Of a stretch of 23,238 bases of DNA, positions 11,989 through 20,224 are shown one piece after another (the first letter of the stretch is position 1; each line of letters opens with the position of its first letter). The notes beneath the pieces are model-generated. The model did not search any database and was not told the DNA's origin. It saw only the letters and a list, made by a program, of their open reading frames with translations. The stretch comes from a virus, in the IMG/VR virus record IMGVR_UViG_3300043411_000267, positions 1 through 23,238 of that record; one strand, 5' to 3'. The translations under genes were made by a program, and so were the position numbers.

Positions 11989-12240
11989 TTATTTAACCGC
12001 TGCTAAAAATTGCTGAATAGCTTGCTGTTTTTCTTGTGGAGGCTTTTGCATTTGCTGGATTCTTTCAATCATTTGCTGAGTCGCCATGCTTTTTTGCTCG
12101 GGAGGCATAGAATTGATTTGATCTACAATCTTCATCATTTCAGGAGGCATTTGCATACCAACTTGAGGCGCAGCACCGAGCAAACCGCCCATCATTGGCT
12201 GCTGTGGTTGAGCGCTTTGCATGTCTAATAGTCCGTTCAT
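11989..12240 (-). CDS. Small Met/Gln/Pro-rich virion-region protein (83 aa)
   Basis: I start at MNGLLDMQSAQPQQP (12240) because GGTGAT lies four bases before it. The longer frame reaching 12285 reads into the previous gene. The protein is rich in Met, Gln and Pro (MMGGLLGAAPQ, MQMPPEMM, IERIQQMQKPPQEK) and is probably helical in its second half. The opening with GLLD resembles the start of the 8816-10030 protein (MAGLLDFED), suggesting a shared short docking peptide. The function is unknown, but the position implies a minor structural or assembly role. Confidence 0.55.
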   Translation of the reverse strand: MNGLLDMQSAQPQQPMMGGLLGAAPQVGMQMPPEMMKIVDQINSMPPEQKSMATQQMIERIQQMQKPPQEKQQAIQQFLAAVK

Positions 12241-12245
12241 ATTTA

Positions 12246-12521
12246 TCACCCTAGTTGAATCCAAGTTGTACCGTTGTAATACCAAATTCCTACACCGCCA
12301 GTCCCGTTTGGCTTCCAGCTTGTACCGTCTGCATATCTCACATCACCGTCACGTGGCTTTGTTGGTGCTACATAGGATTTATCATAATGTCCCGCCGTTA
12401 AAGCCGTAAGTGCTGCTTGAACTTTTAGGAGTTCGCTGTAGATGTATCGCGGTAGTTCTGCCGCTTCTGTTGGTGCTTGATCGGGCGAATATTGAACAGC
12501 GTTTAGGTTTTTAGCTCTCAT
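12246..12521 (-). CDS. Small tail-associated protein with Trp/Gly-rich C-terminal motif (91 aa)
   Basis: ATG 12521 overlaps the stop of the tail hub gene (TAATG), so I prefer it to the TTG two codons upstream. The C-terminal half (DGDVRYADGTSW, then GTGGVGIWYYNGTTWIQLG) follows a pattern seen in many phage tail-region proteins: a short beta unit with paired Trp and Tyr residues that begins VRYADG-x-x-W and ends in YNG-x-W. The N-terminal half is helical. It is probably a minor tail or receptor-interaction component; the exact role is unknown. Confidence 0.6.
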   Translation of the reverse strand: MRAKNLNAVQYSPDQAPTEAAELPRYIYSELLKVQAALTALTAGHYDKSYVAPTKPRDGDVRYADGTSWKPNGTGGVGIWYYNGTTWIQLG

Positions 12522-14074
12522 TACCAAGCCCCGCTAATTTCAACGTCAGCGTCATAAGAATCTAGCCTCCATTGATAACCCGTTCCTGTGATGATCCTGA
12601 TTGCTATATAGCGACCAGACACGAAACAATCATTAGCTACCGTTGAGCCTATTGTGTGCGTCATCGTTGCGCCCCAAGTAGGATCGGCATAGGGATCATT
12701 TGACCAGCCCACTTGTATCTGTACTGTGTAGCCTGTACTGCCAACAATGCGAGGTCTAATGCCACGGACTAGCTTAATCTTATCGGGAGCGCCAAACGAT
12801 AATCCTCTACGCTCTAAGTACGCATCAGGCAAAGCGCCATCCCACGAAGCCGAGGAATCAAGCATGAATAGTTTATTGTCGCTTGATGCCAGCATGACGC
12901 GAGCCGTTGACGGTACGAAGTCAGAACTGTTAAACAATGACAAGTCAGAGTCAAACGGCAATGAATCAGAATCGAATGTAGAGTTTAGCGAATTATCCAC
13001 CGCGCCAAAGTTCGCATGGTTAAGGTTAGGAATATCGCGGAATGAGACTGTTTTGTCTTTGTAATTCCAGACCATTGCTTTATCGCAGACTGTCTGACCT
13101 ACTGATGGATAGCAAATGAAAACCTCGTTGAAGAATGGGTTTTTAAATACAAAGCACTTGTCTGATGCTGTCGAGTCAATGTTGGCAAATAGATCGCGCC
13201 TAGTCTGTTTATCTAGTACGCTGGTTGCGGTTTGTCCGTCATGAACTACAACGTCTTGATTCGTGAGAACTACGTGAAAACCGTCAATTTCAGCAATGCA
13301 GTTCTTATTCAGCGAGCCAGATATGCCAAGAACTTTTGAGAACTTAAAGACATACTGCCCGCCCGTGTAATCCATGCGCCAAACGCTAGACTCTTTGTAG
13401 ATCATGAACGAGTCACGAAGCTGCAACCCGTCAATGATCGGGTCTTGACCTTCTGCTAGATCAAACTCGCCAGCGTCTTTAGTTGCGTCTGTTTGATCCC
13501 ATGAGGAAGGAACAGAGCCGGGGTCAGCAGGATGACTCCACTTCACCATGAATGGGTAGTTAGTCGTTGTCTTTGTGATGTTAAGCGCTACCAAAAAGTT
13601 TTTGTAAGCGCGTAATGATTTGCAGTAAGTGTTTGCAGGCCACGCAGGAAGATCGACAAAGTTATTTGCTAGATTCAAGTCCCAAGTCATCGGCACTTTG
13701 GAAGTATCACCAACGTTCACGATCGGGATGCCTGAGAGCATCGTGCTAGTCCACTGATTCACAACACCAGTGCGCGGAGTCGCGTGTGTAATGTCCGTGG
13801 TTACAGTAGAGCCGCCAGAGTTCGTCACCGCATAAGCGTTGGCTGCTGTCAGGTATATCCAATACCGAGCGCCTGAGATTTGAGCAGCCAATACGTGTTG
13901 AGGCGTGTTCGTTGGTGTGCCGTACACTTGACCATGCCCAAAGAACTGCACAGCGTTACCATCGAGGAAGCGAACGTTTTTAGCGTCAGACCATGCATTA
14001 TTTGGCAACTCATGCGTCGAGAGGTCACGAATAACCCCGATTGCACCAACCTGATTTACGTTGATTAGCGGCAT
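12521..14074 (-). CDS. Tail hub / DNA-stabilisation-type protein, beta-propeller-like (517 aa)
   Basis: The N-terminus MPLINVNQVGAIGVIRDLST, then ELPNNAWSDAKNVRFLDGNA, is characteristic of large beta-rich tail proteins of BPP-1-like and P22-like podoviruses that occupy the position of P22 gp10 or the T7 nozzle. Repeating beta segments with WSHPADPG, LQLRDSFMIYKESSVWRM and a short acidic FDSD repeat (about residues 370-390) support a propeller-type fold. It would extend the head-tail channel and seal packaged DNA. A GGTGAAATAA sequence in the end of the previous gene is its ribosome binding site. The family name is less certain than the structural role. Confidence 0.7.
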   Translation of the reverse strand: MPLINVNQVGAIGVIRDLSTHELPNNAWSDAKNVRFLDGNAVQFFGHGQVYGTPTNTPQHVLAAQISGARYWIYLTAANAYAVTNSGGSTVTTDITHATPRTGVVNQWTSTMLSGIPIVNVGDTSKVPMTWDLNLANNFVDLPAWPANTYCKSLRAYKNFLVALNITKTTTNYPFMVKWSHPADPGSVPSSWDQTDATKDAGEFDLAEGQDPIIDGLQLRDSFMIYKESSVWRMDYTGGQYVFKFSKVLGISGSLNKNCIAEIDGFHVVLTNQDVVVHDGQTATSVLDKQTRRDLFANIDSTASDKCFVFKNPFFNEVFICYPSVGQTVCDKAMVWNYKDKTVSFRDIPNLNHANFGAVDNSLNSTFDSDSLPFDSDLSLFNSSDFVPSTARVMLASSDNKLFMLDSSASWDGALPDAYLERRGLSFGAPDKIKLVRGIRPRIVGSTGYTVQIQVGWSNDPYADPTWGATMTHTIGSTVANDCFVSGRYIAIRIITGTGYQWRLDSYDADVEISGAW

Positions 14075-14329
14075 TTATTTCACCAGTTTTGCGCGAAGTG
14101 CTGAGATTTGAGCGTTGAGCGTTGCCAAGTAAGCAGAATCGCCCTCTACCAGTGGTCTAATGCGCTTGAGATCGAGTTGCGCGATTTCGGCAATGATCGG
14201 AGCGTTAATTGACTCTTTAGAAGGTGGAGCGTTCTTGCGTTCTTCGATCTCTGCGACTTCTTCTGGTGTGCAGTCGCGCTCTTTTTGCTTACCTGCTTTG
14301 GCATCCCAATAAGCTGTTTTATATGTCAT
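14075..14329 (-). CDS. Small tail-fibre-associated or assembly-type protein (84 aa)
   Basis: A helical protein with an acidic middle (CTPEEVAEIEERKNA). Its C-terminus reads RIRPLVEGDSAYLATLNAQI, then SALRAKL. This PL-x-EGD-x-x-x-L helix pattern, ending in LRAKL, is common in small proteins encoded directly after tail fibre genes, some of which act as fibre assembly factors. GGTGAC precedes the ATG. It lies nine bases after the tail fibre gene and directly before the hub gene. Assembly chaperone activity is inferred from position and composition. Confidence 0.5.
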   Translation of the reverse strand: MTYKTAYWDAKAGKQKERDCTPEEVAEIEERKNAPPSKESINAPIIAEIAQLDLKRIRPLVEGDSAYLATLNAQISALRAKLVK

Positions 14330-14338
14330 GTTGTCACC

Positions 14339-15277
14339 TTAGTTTTGGATACCAAAGATTTTGATACTGCCTTGTGCAATAAAGTTTGATCCACCAGACC
14401 ATAAAAATCTGATTCCTGATGCTGTATTTGCGGCAAAATAGACCGCGCCAGCATATAAAGATATCCATGCTGGCGTAGCATTTGTTTGATGCTCTGACTG
14501 AATAGTTACTGTTTTCAGACCACTAGATGAATTTACGTTTTTTACAATCAAAACAAAATTTACGCCTTTTCCCGCTGCCAAAATATTTGTTGAAATATTC
14601 ACTTGAGCCGCAGTAGTAGAAAATGATAAACTATATGCCGTAGATGTTGCGTAATTTGATCCAGAATCAACAGTGCCTCCATTGGCAAGCCTAACCTGCA
14701 ATACATCAGTTGTTCCGCTGTTTGAATTAAGGTTAGTGCCAATAATTAAATAAGAATCGTAAGAGCTTGAAAACGTGCTTAAGAAATCCACATTTGCCGC
14801 TGCTGTCGGAGTCAATACAGCCAAAGGCACTAAGCCAGTGGAAATATCACCAGAGCCGACAACAGAATTACCATTTACCGTTTTCGTTGTCGTCCAGCTT
14901 GCATCTGTGCCGTTAGTCGTCAGCAGTTTTCCGCTGTTGCCTAGCTGTGCAGGTAGAGCAGAAGAAAAAGCTGTGTTAGCGACAAACTCAGTCGTCGCAT
15001 ACTTGAGCGAACTATCGCCAAGCGTTGCCGTTACACCGTAAGTAGTCGCGGGGAATGTGTGCGTACCAGTCCAAGTTTGCCCAGAAATGAGGCCGCGATC
15101 AGTCACAGTATTGAGTTCTGTGTGCGTCTTTGTTACCGCGCCTGTAACGCTTGGGAAAGTCGTTTTCAGGCATGATTTAATCAAGCGTAAATGATCGTCT
15201 GCCGTGCTCTTTGCATCAGAGCCTAGCGGGTTAGTTATCACCAAATCGCTGATATAAGTACCAGTTTCTAAGCCCAT
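14339..15277 (-). CDS. Tail fibre / receptor-binding protein (312 aa)
   Basis: The N-terminus (MGLETGTYISDLVITNPLGS, then DAKSTADDHLRLIKSCLKTTFP and VTKTHTELN) is the well-known virion-attachment domain of many podoviral and prophage tail fibres. A middle stretch with GLISGQTWTGTHTF and TEFVANTA is typical of fibre shaft linkers. The C-terminal half (from about 150) is Ser/Thr/Asn-rich and beta-structured, as expected for a trimeric receptor-binding tip. The start overlaps the adaptor stop (TAATG). It is relatively short, so host recognition probably lies in residues 150-312. No diversity-generating repeat is seen. Confidence 0.75.
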   Translation of the reverse strand: MGLETGTYISDLVITNPLGSDAKSTADDHLRLIKSCLKTTFPSVTGAVTKTHTELNTVTDRGLISGQTWTGTHTFPATTYGVTATLGDSSLKYATTEFVANTAFSSALPAQLGNSGKLLTTNGTDASWTTTKTVNGNSVVGSGDISTGLVPLAVLTPTAAANVDFLSTFSSSYDSYLIIGTNLNSNSGTTDVLQVRLANGGTVDSGSNYATSTAYSLSFSTTAAQVNISTNILAAGKGVNFVLIVKNVNSSSGLKTVTIQSEHQTNATPAWISLYAGAVYFAANTASGIRFLWSGGSNFIAQGSIKIFGIQN

Positions 15278-15918
15278 TAGTAGCCTCTGTTTATGTTGTA
15301 TGTGTTACTTCCAACAGGTATATCTGTGGATAATTTTGAGTTGCTATAAACTCGCGCTTCTGCGTCGTTTGCTTCTTGCAATGCCTGATTGAAAAATTGC
15401 TGACTTGTACTTAATAGCTCCATGTTACGCGTGTACTTTGCGACCTCCACAAGAGAGCCGAACAGATAAACATCTGGGTACTCATCAAGAATTGCGTTTG
15501 TCGTCGCCGTGTCTGAAAGGTTTAATTTTTTGATGTATCGAAACGTCAGCGGGTGCGCTATGTCTGCGGGATAATCAAAGGCCAAATTTGCGCCATCAAT
15601 CGTGTAGTAATTAGGGACGGCAGTAACGTTTGATGTGACAGGCAATTCTGTAGGGGTTTTGTAGATAATCTCCCATCGAGGAAGATACGTTTCAAGCCAC
15701 AGCGCAACAGGCTGCCCCATATCACTAGGATAGGCGACATACCTAGAGCTAGGAGTCATCGTCAAAGATGCGTCAACCTCCATTTTTGCCATAGACAAAA
15801 GGCGGTTTATCCTTGACTCAGCAAGGGCGATAAAGTCAGGAATCTTTGCAGACAAATCCGATCTGTGCGACCAATCTGCAATTGTTGTTTGTAACTCGCT
15901 GTAATTTGTAATCGTCAT
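15277..15918 (-). CDS. Head-tail adaptor (gp4/gp11-like) protein (213 aa)
   Basis: I start at MTITNYSELQTTIADWSHRS (15918), preceded by GGGGAT. The frame continues to 15960 but that part lies in a terminator. The sequence IPDFIALAESRINRLL, followed by an Asp/Ser region and PSDMGQPVALWLE, is typical of the adaptor that docks under the portal in P22-, T7- and BPP-1-like podoviruses. YLFGSLVEVAKYTRN, then QQFFNQALQEANDAEAR, forms the second helical part. It completes the head gene block and precedes the tail fibre. The assignment is by pattern and gene order. Confidence 0.75.
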   Translation of the reverse strand: MTITNYSELQTTIADWSHRSDLSAKIPDFIALAESRINRLLSMAKMEVDASLTMTPSSRYVAYPSDMGQPVALWLETYLPRWEIIYKTPTELPVTSNVTAVPNYYTIDGANLAFDYPADIAHPLTFRYIKKLNLSDTATTNAILDEYPDVYLFGSLVEVAKYTRNMELLSTSQQFFNQALQEANDAEARVYSNSKLSTDIPVGSNTYNINRGY

Positions 15919-15933
15919 ATCATCCCCACAAAC

Positions 15934-15956
15934 AAAAAGCCTCCCCGAAGGGAGGC
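15934..15956 (-). terminator. Intrinsic terminator between coat and adaptor genes
   Basis: Read on the - strand: a perfect 7-bp stem GCCTCCC/GGGAGGC closed by a TTCG tetraloop and followed by TTTTT. It lies 16 bases after the coat stop and ahead of the adaptor start. This is the strongest hairpin of the late operon. Confidence 0.9.
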
Positions 15957-15971
15957 GCATCTAATCAATGA

Positions 15972-17144
15972 TTAGTTGTTGTGGTAACGGCAGGCCAATT
16001 GTGGACGCAGCGTTTTATAACCATACAAAACATCCAAACGGCATGGGAATTTGTCGTTAGTGATGTCGTATTGACGAACGATACGCATAGAGATGCCATC
16101 CATTACTTCGCGACGAGCAAAGTCAACACCTTCTGGCAATACCAAGTCAGCAGTTGCAAAAGCAAACGCGCCTTTTTGGAACAACAAAGAAGTGCCGACC
16201 GCTGTTGATGCTGTACCGGCAAAAGTAACAGCAGCATTATCAGCAGGCGAACCGCTAACGTTCTGAGTCGCGCCACTTGTAACGATAGCTGGCGAGATTG
16301 GGAAGCTAGTTGTAGTAGCACCAGAGCCAACGACGAATTGCTGCAACACACCTGTGCTTACCTTTGTTTCAGGATGGACAGAATAAACACCTGCAATTGT
16401 AATAATATCGCCTTGTGATGGAGCAGTAGCACCAGTATCAACTGTCAGCGTTGCACCAGTTTGTGAAGCACCGTTAACCAAATAAGCGCCATTAGAGCCA
16501 CCGCGAGTGTGAGAAGGCATTAGCGTGTTTTCGTTGAAGTCGAAGCCAGCAGCACGCCCCATGTAGCCCTCTTTGAACTGTTTAGCCAGAGATGCAGAGT
16601 CTTGGAACAATGTTTTCGTATCTTTGACCAAATCAGCCATAGAAGTAGAGTCCATCAATGCGGTACGATCACTAAAAGGTGCTAATGCACGATTCAGCAA
16701 CACGCGACCGTCCAATGTTTTGTTGAAAGTAGCAGCAGAGCCGCCATTCCAAATAGATTGATAAACGTCTTTGTACATATTCAAAGCATCAGCTTCGATA
16801 TTTGCAGCTAAGACAGACATTGCAGGCTCGATGATTCGTTTGCTGAAATCATCTAAGCTCATTGTCAAATCAACAGAAGTGAAATTCAAGTCAACACCTT
16901 TTTGTGTGCCGACCTGGAGTGTTACACTTGATTCTGTTGTGTCTTGCGCAGATAAAGTAGCGCCAGAACGAACAGTGTATTGATTTGGCAAGCGGATTTT
17001 CAGAGAGTCACCGATCTTAGCGCCTGTTTTAGCGTATGAGTCGTCGTAGTCTCGCGTGATGTTGCCGATAAAGTTTAATTTTTGATGCAATACGCGCAAA
17101 GATTCGCGTGTAATCATCGCTACGGTTAAGAGTGTATTTGCCAT
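15972..17144 (-). CDS. Major capsid protein, P22 coat-like (390 aa)
   Basis: The N-terminus MANTLLTVAMITRESLRVLH, then NRDYDDSY-like ITRDYDDSYAKTGAKIGDSL and KIRLPNQY, is diagnostic of the P22 gene 5 coat family, an HK97-type fold. Residues about 75-130 (VDLNFTSVDLTMSLDDFSKR) continue the match. The middle (about 225-310) is Thr/Gly-rich and may be the inserted domain of the family. The protein forms the icosahedral shell around the scaffold encoded upstream. GGAGC precedes the ATG. It is bounded on both sides by intrinsic terminators, consistent with a separately controlled, abundant message. Confidence 0.9.
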   Translation of the reverse strand: MANTLLTVAMITRESLRVLHQKLNFIGNITRDYDDSYAKTGAKIGDSLKIRLPNQYTVRSGATLSAQDTTESSVTLQVGTQKGVDLNFTSVDLTMSLDDFSKRIIEPAMSVLAANIEADALNMYKDVYQSIWNGGSAATFNKTLDGRVLLNRALAPFSDRTALMDSTSMADLVKDTKTLFQDSASLAKQFKEGYMGRAAGFDFNENTLMPSHTRGGSNGAYLVNGASQTGATLTVDTGATAPSQGDIITIAGVYSVHPETKVSTGVLQQFVVGSGATTTSFPISPAIVTSGATQNVSGSPADNAAVTFAGTASTAVGTSLLFQKGAFAFATADLVLPEGVDFARREVMDGISMRIVRQYDITNDKFPCRLDVLYGYKTLRPQLACRYHNN

Positions 17145-17163
17145 TTTTAAAGCTCCATAAATG

Positions 17164-17184
17164 AAAAAACCCGCATTTGCGGGT
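17164..17184 (-). terminator. Intrinsic terminator between scaffold and coat genes
   Basis: On the - strand: ACCCGCAAATGCGGGT followed by a run of T. The stem is six to seven base pairs with a very small loop. It begins six bases after the scaffold stop, ahead of the coat start. Confidence 0.85.
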
Positions 17185-17189
17185 ATTGG

Positions 17190-18047
17190 TTATCGATTAC
17201 GTTTGATTTGGGATTCTCGCCACTTAACCCACTCGTCAGTGCTCATCTTGTCGGGGTCTTTTGCCGCGCCTCCACTCTTCGCAGTAATGCGAGTTGGTGG
17301 TGGTGTAGATGTGTCCTGCTTAGGTTTTGTGGTTCGGTCTTTAACTAGCTTGTCGAACTGATTGGCTTTATCAAATGCCTTAGCAATCGCTGGAATTTGC
17401 AATACCAAGTTTGGAATTGCTTGTTCTGGGATTCCTAATCCAATTGCATAGTCTTTCAATTCATTACTACGCTGCGGAGACCATCCTGATATTTCACGCG
17501 CCAGATAATCATTTGCTTGTTGGAGCTGCTTGGCAGTTGTCTGCTGCTGTTCCATAGCCTGCATCTGTTGCCTCTGATTCAGGTTATTTACTACTTCCGC
17601 TCTTTGCATTTGCAATTTGCGGATTTCTTCTTGTGCTTTCATCACAGCAACAGGATCACTGTCGATGTATTCGCTCAAGTCGATTTTTGCGTATTCATTC
17701 AAGCGCTCATCAATAGCTGTGACTTTCGCCACCTCTGCGATGTAAGCTTGTTGAAACTGTGCTTGCTGCTGTACTTGCTGCGCTTGCTGTTCTATGGCGC
17801 GTCGTTGCTCAGCTACTTCCTGAGTCTTGCGCGTGTAGTCAGCTTGCATCAGCCGCTCAGCCCTCAGCTTTTCTGCTGCCGATTTTGGAAGCGTGAACTT
17901 CTTACCGTCCACATCAATTTCATCTTCCTCCTCCTCAGCTTCCTGCTCTACATCATCTGAAGGAATATCAAGATCTTCATCTTGGCTTACTTGTTCATCC
18001 GAAGCAGGAATTTCTACGACTTCGGAATCCATTTCTGGTTGTTCCAT
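17190..18047 (-). CDS. Capsid scaffolding protein (285 aa)
   Basis: I start at MEQPEMDSEVVEIP (18047) because GAGGT lies four bases upstream; the frame's extension to 18080 overlaps a terminator. The first 50 residues are extremely acidic (QEAEEEEDEIDVDG). The middle (about 75-185) is a Gln/Ala/Glu-rich coiled coil. The last 20 residues (MSTDEWVKWRESQIKRNR) form a basic helical hairpin like the coat-binding end of P22-type scaffolds. The gene lies between portal and coat, the usual place. It should nucleate the procapsid and leave before DNA packaging. Confidence 0.85.
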   Translation of the reverse strand: MEQPEMDSEVVEIPASDEQVSQDEDLDIPSDDVEQEAEEEEDEIDVDGKKFTLPKSAAEKLRAERLMQADYTRKTQEVAEQRRAIEQQAQQVQQQAQFQQAYIAEVAKVTAIDERLNEYAKIDLSEYIDSDPVAVMKAQEEIRKLQMQRAEVVNNLNQRQQMQAMEQQQTTAKQLQQANDYLAREISGWSPQRSNELKDYAIGLGIPEQAIPNLVLQIPAIAKAFDKANQFDKLVKDRTTKPKQDTSTPPPTRITAKSGGAAKDPDKMSTDEWVKWRESQIKRNR

Positions 18048-18065
18048 ATTTACCTCTATAAATGC

Positions 18066-18089
18066 AAAAACCCCGCACAAGGCGAGGTT
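18066..18089 (-). terminator. Intrinsic terminator between portal and scaffold genes
   Basis: On the - strand: AACCTCGC-CTTGT-GCGGGGTT with one T-G pair, followed by TTTTT. A second inverted repeat without a T run lies just before it (GATAGGC/GTCTATC, 18098-18116), giving tandem hairpins after the portal stop. Confidence 0.85.
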
Positions 18090-18133
18090 CTTTGGTCGAT
18101 AGACAATCGGCCTATCAGCGAACTACGTAATAC

Positions 18134-20224
18134 TTATTGAGGCATGCCTTCTTGTGGCTGCCCTTGAATTGGTTGTTGAATAGGTTGCGGCTGTGCAGGC
18201 TGCTGCATTGGTTGCGGTATTGTCGGAGGCTGCTGTGGTGTCACATCAGGAGAAGATAGAACCTGCTGCAATGTCTGCATCACTAATGCTTGTACCTGTT
18301 CGGGCTGCATACCTGTACCAACCGCTTTCAATCGGTTGGTTTCTGCGTTGTATGCATCAATCTTTAGCTTGTCCGCTTCAATTGACTTGTCAGTTTTGAG
18401 CTTCTCTAACTCGCCTTGTAATTGACCTACGGCTTGTTGCGCTTGTTGCTGTGATTGCTGCAACTGCTGTTGCAACTGCTGAACTTGTGGGTTTTGCCCT
18501 TGCAACTGCGGAGGAAGCATTGCTTTTAAACGGTCGGCAATGTCATCAGCTTCAGGCCAATCCAGATTACGCGCCAACTTATCACCAATAAGCGTTGCAG
18601 CCTGTGGGAACGATTGAATAAATGAAAGCATTTGGCTTGCGGCTTCTTCGCGTTTAGTTGTGAAACTAGGCCCCGCCTCACATGTAACGTCATACTTTCC
18701 AGCCGTTAAATCGTAGAGCTTCGGAATCGTCTGCATCATTTCTTGCATTTCGTTTTCGTCAGGCTCAGGCATGTGCTCTTGATTGATCTTCACATTCTTA
18801 TTTGTTCCGTTTTCATGCAATACACGGATAATGCGTGGCGTATCGTAAACCTTCGGAATTAAATCGCATAAGATGCGACCAGCATGACGAATGGCGCGTG
18901 ACAAGTTGTCGATGTAGTTAAACGTTGAAATGTCGCCTTCGCGCTGACGAGCAAGAATTGCACGCCCGCTCGTCTCGTTACTTCTAGCGCCTAGAGAAGC
19001 GTCATAGATACCCATGATTGACTTCATGTCATCCGAGCTATTCGCAGCCTCTTGCAATGCACCAGCAGGAACACCCGCAAATGGTTGCCGCTGTGGAGGC
19101 ATAGCACCGTTCACAGGGTCATATTCAATGTATGAGTGCGTTTGCGTGTTAGCTGATGCCCATTTAGCCGCATCTGTGTTGAACTGGCCTTTAGCGCCAA
19201 TAAACGGAGCCTTGGGAGCAAGCGCAACCAATTCAGTTGCAGCCGTGCGCCAGTAGTTAAACATGCGCTGCGGGTCTTTAGCAAAGCGAATCAAGCTATT
19301 AAAATGGCGCTTGCCTTCCAAGATAATCTCGTCACCATATACAGGAACGATAGGAATGTACTTACCTTTCCACGGATTCGTTTCTAGAATCTCCACGCCA
19401 TTCATGATGTATTGAGTGACCTTGTGCGTTCTTGTTTGGCGCTGATCGACAATTGATACACCTTGCACATCTAAAATGTCTTTGATAGCGTTGTATTGTT
19501 CCTCGAACATTACCTCACCAGTTGACAGCTTAAACAGCGTCGCAGGCACTTCATCACGCACCCAATACTCAGCCACGCGCACCATTTCATCTTCAAACCA
19601 TGAAGGCAACTTATCTGTCGTATCAGCTTCAAACTGCACTACCTCAGCTTTAGGCCATTTCTTTTTGAAGTCTGCTTCGCGGTATAAGTCTGTAATAAAA
19701 CAGTAATTCCAGTTGGCAGAATCAGCGCCAAAGTCAAAAGCATCAGAAACAACAGAGCACGGGTTCTCAATGCGCTCTATTCGCAAATCTTGGTCAAAAG
19801 CGTCGTCCGATGCGTAATCAGTAACGATGCGGAAATAACCGAAACCACCAGTAACCGAGTGATCTAAGGCCGTATCGTATGCAATGTCAGCGTTAGAAGT
19901 GTATTCAATATTGCGCGTCAAGCCATCAAGGATTTCCGCTACTTCCTTATCTGCGCCATCGCCTACAGGATGAAACTTAATAGACGGAGAGTTTTGACGC
20001 GCATCATTAGTCACCTGACGAATAAATGCAGGAAGCTTATTCAACGTCAAGCATGGGCGACCTTCTAACTCACGCTGTCTTTTCACGTTCTCAGGCCATT
20101 GCTGCCCCATACGTGCAAAGCGCATGTCATCAAGCCAGTTCTCTACGTTGTCAGCATTTGCTTCAATCGACAAATCGTAGAGCTTTAAAGCTCGTTCATG
20201 TATATCTTTAAGTTTCTTATCCAT
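18134..20224 (-). CDS. Portal protein, P22-like (696 aa)
   Basis: Length and sequence suit the P22 gp1 portal family. The pattern WLDDMRFARMGQQWPENVKR, then RPCLTLNKLPAFIRQVTNDA and RQNSPSIKFHPVGDGAD, opens the family. VTGGFGYFRIVTDYAS, NSSDDMKSIMGIYDASLG and SNETSGRAILARQREGD are further hallmarks. The C-terminal 130 residues are a long Gln/Pro-rich helix and tail (QQLQQQLQQSQQQAQQAVGQ), comparable with the P22 barrel. It forms the dodecameric channel for DNA entry and exit and docks the terminase. The ATG overlaps the large-terminase stop (TAATG). Confidence 0.92.
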   Translation of the reverse strand: MDKKLKDIHERALKLYDLSIEANADNVENWLDDMRFARMGQQWPENVKRQRELEGRPCLTLNKLPAFIRQVTNDARQNSPSIKFHPVGDGADKEVAEILDGLTRNIEYTSNADIAYDTALDHSVTGGFGYFRIVTDYASDDAFDQDLRIERIENPCSVVSDAFDFGADSANWNYCFITDLYREADFKKKWPKAEVVQFEADTTDKLPSWFEDEMVRVAEYWVRDEVPATLFKLSTGEVMFEEQYNAIKDILDVQGVSIVDQRQTRTHKVTQYIMNGVEILETNPWKGKYIPIVPVYGDEIILEGKRHFNSLIRFAKDPQRMFNYWRTAATELVALAPKAPFIGAKGQFNTDAAKWASANTQTHSYIEYDPVNGAMPPQRQPFAGVPAGALQEAANSSDDMKSIMGIYDASLGARSNETSGRAILARQREGDISTFNYIDNLSRAIRHAGRILCDLIPKVYDTPRIIRVLHENGTNKNVKINQEHMPEPDENEMQEMMQTIPKLYDLTAGKYDVTCEAGPSFTTKREEAASQMLSFIQSFPQAATLIGDKLARNLDWPEADDIADRLKAMLPPQLQGQNPQVQQLQQQLQQSQQQAQQAVGQLQGELEKLKTDKSIEADKLKIDAYNAETNRLKAVGTGMQPEQVQALVMQTLQQVLSSPDVTPQQPPTIPQPMQQPAQPQPIQQPIQGQPQEGMPQ

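Noticed and set aside
14339-15277. Possible diversity-generating retroelement target in the tail fibre, since the virion genes resemble those of BPP-1
   Set aside because: No reverse transcriptase, no template-type repeat and no adenine-biased variable C-terminus paired with a second copy are visible in the window.
15919-15960. Upstream extension of the head-tail adaptor frame
   Set aside because: This part is occupied by the TTCG-loop terminator, and a better start with GGGGAT is present at 15918.
17517-17960. Hydrophobic 147-residue + strand frame that looks like a membrane protein
   Set aside because: It is antisense to the Gln/Glu-rich coiled coil of the scaffold gene, whose codons read backward give Leu, Phe and Cys.
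18421-18500. Short tandem repeats of GCTGTTG type, considered as a CRISPR-like or structural repeat
   Set aside because: They encode the Gln-rich helix of the portal C-terminus; the repetition follows from runs of glutamine codons.
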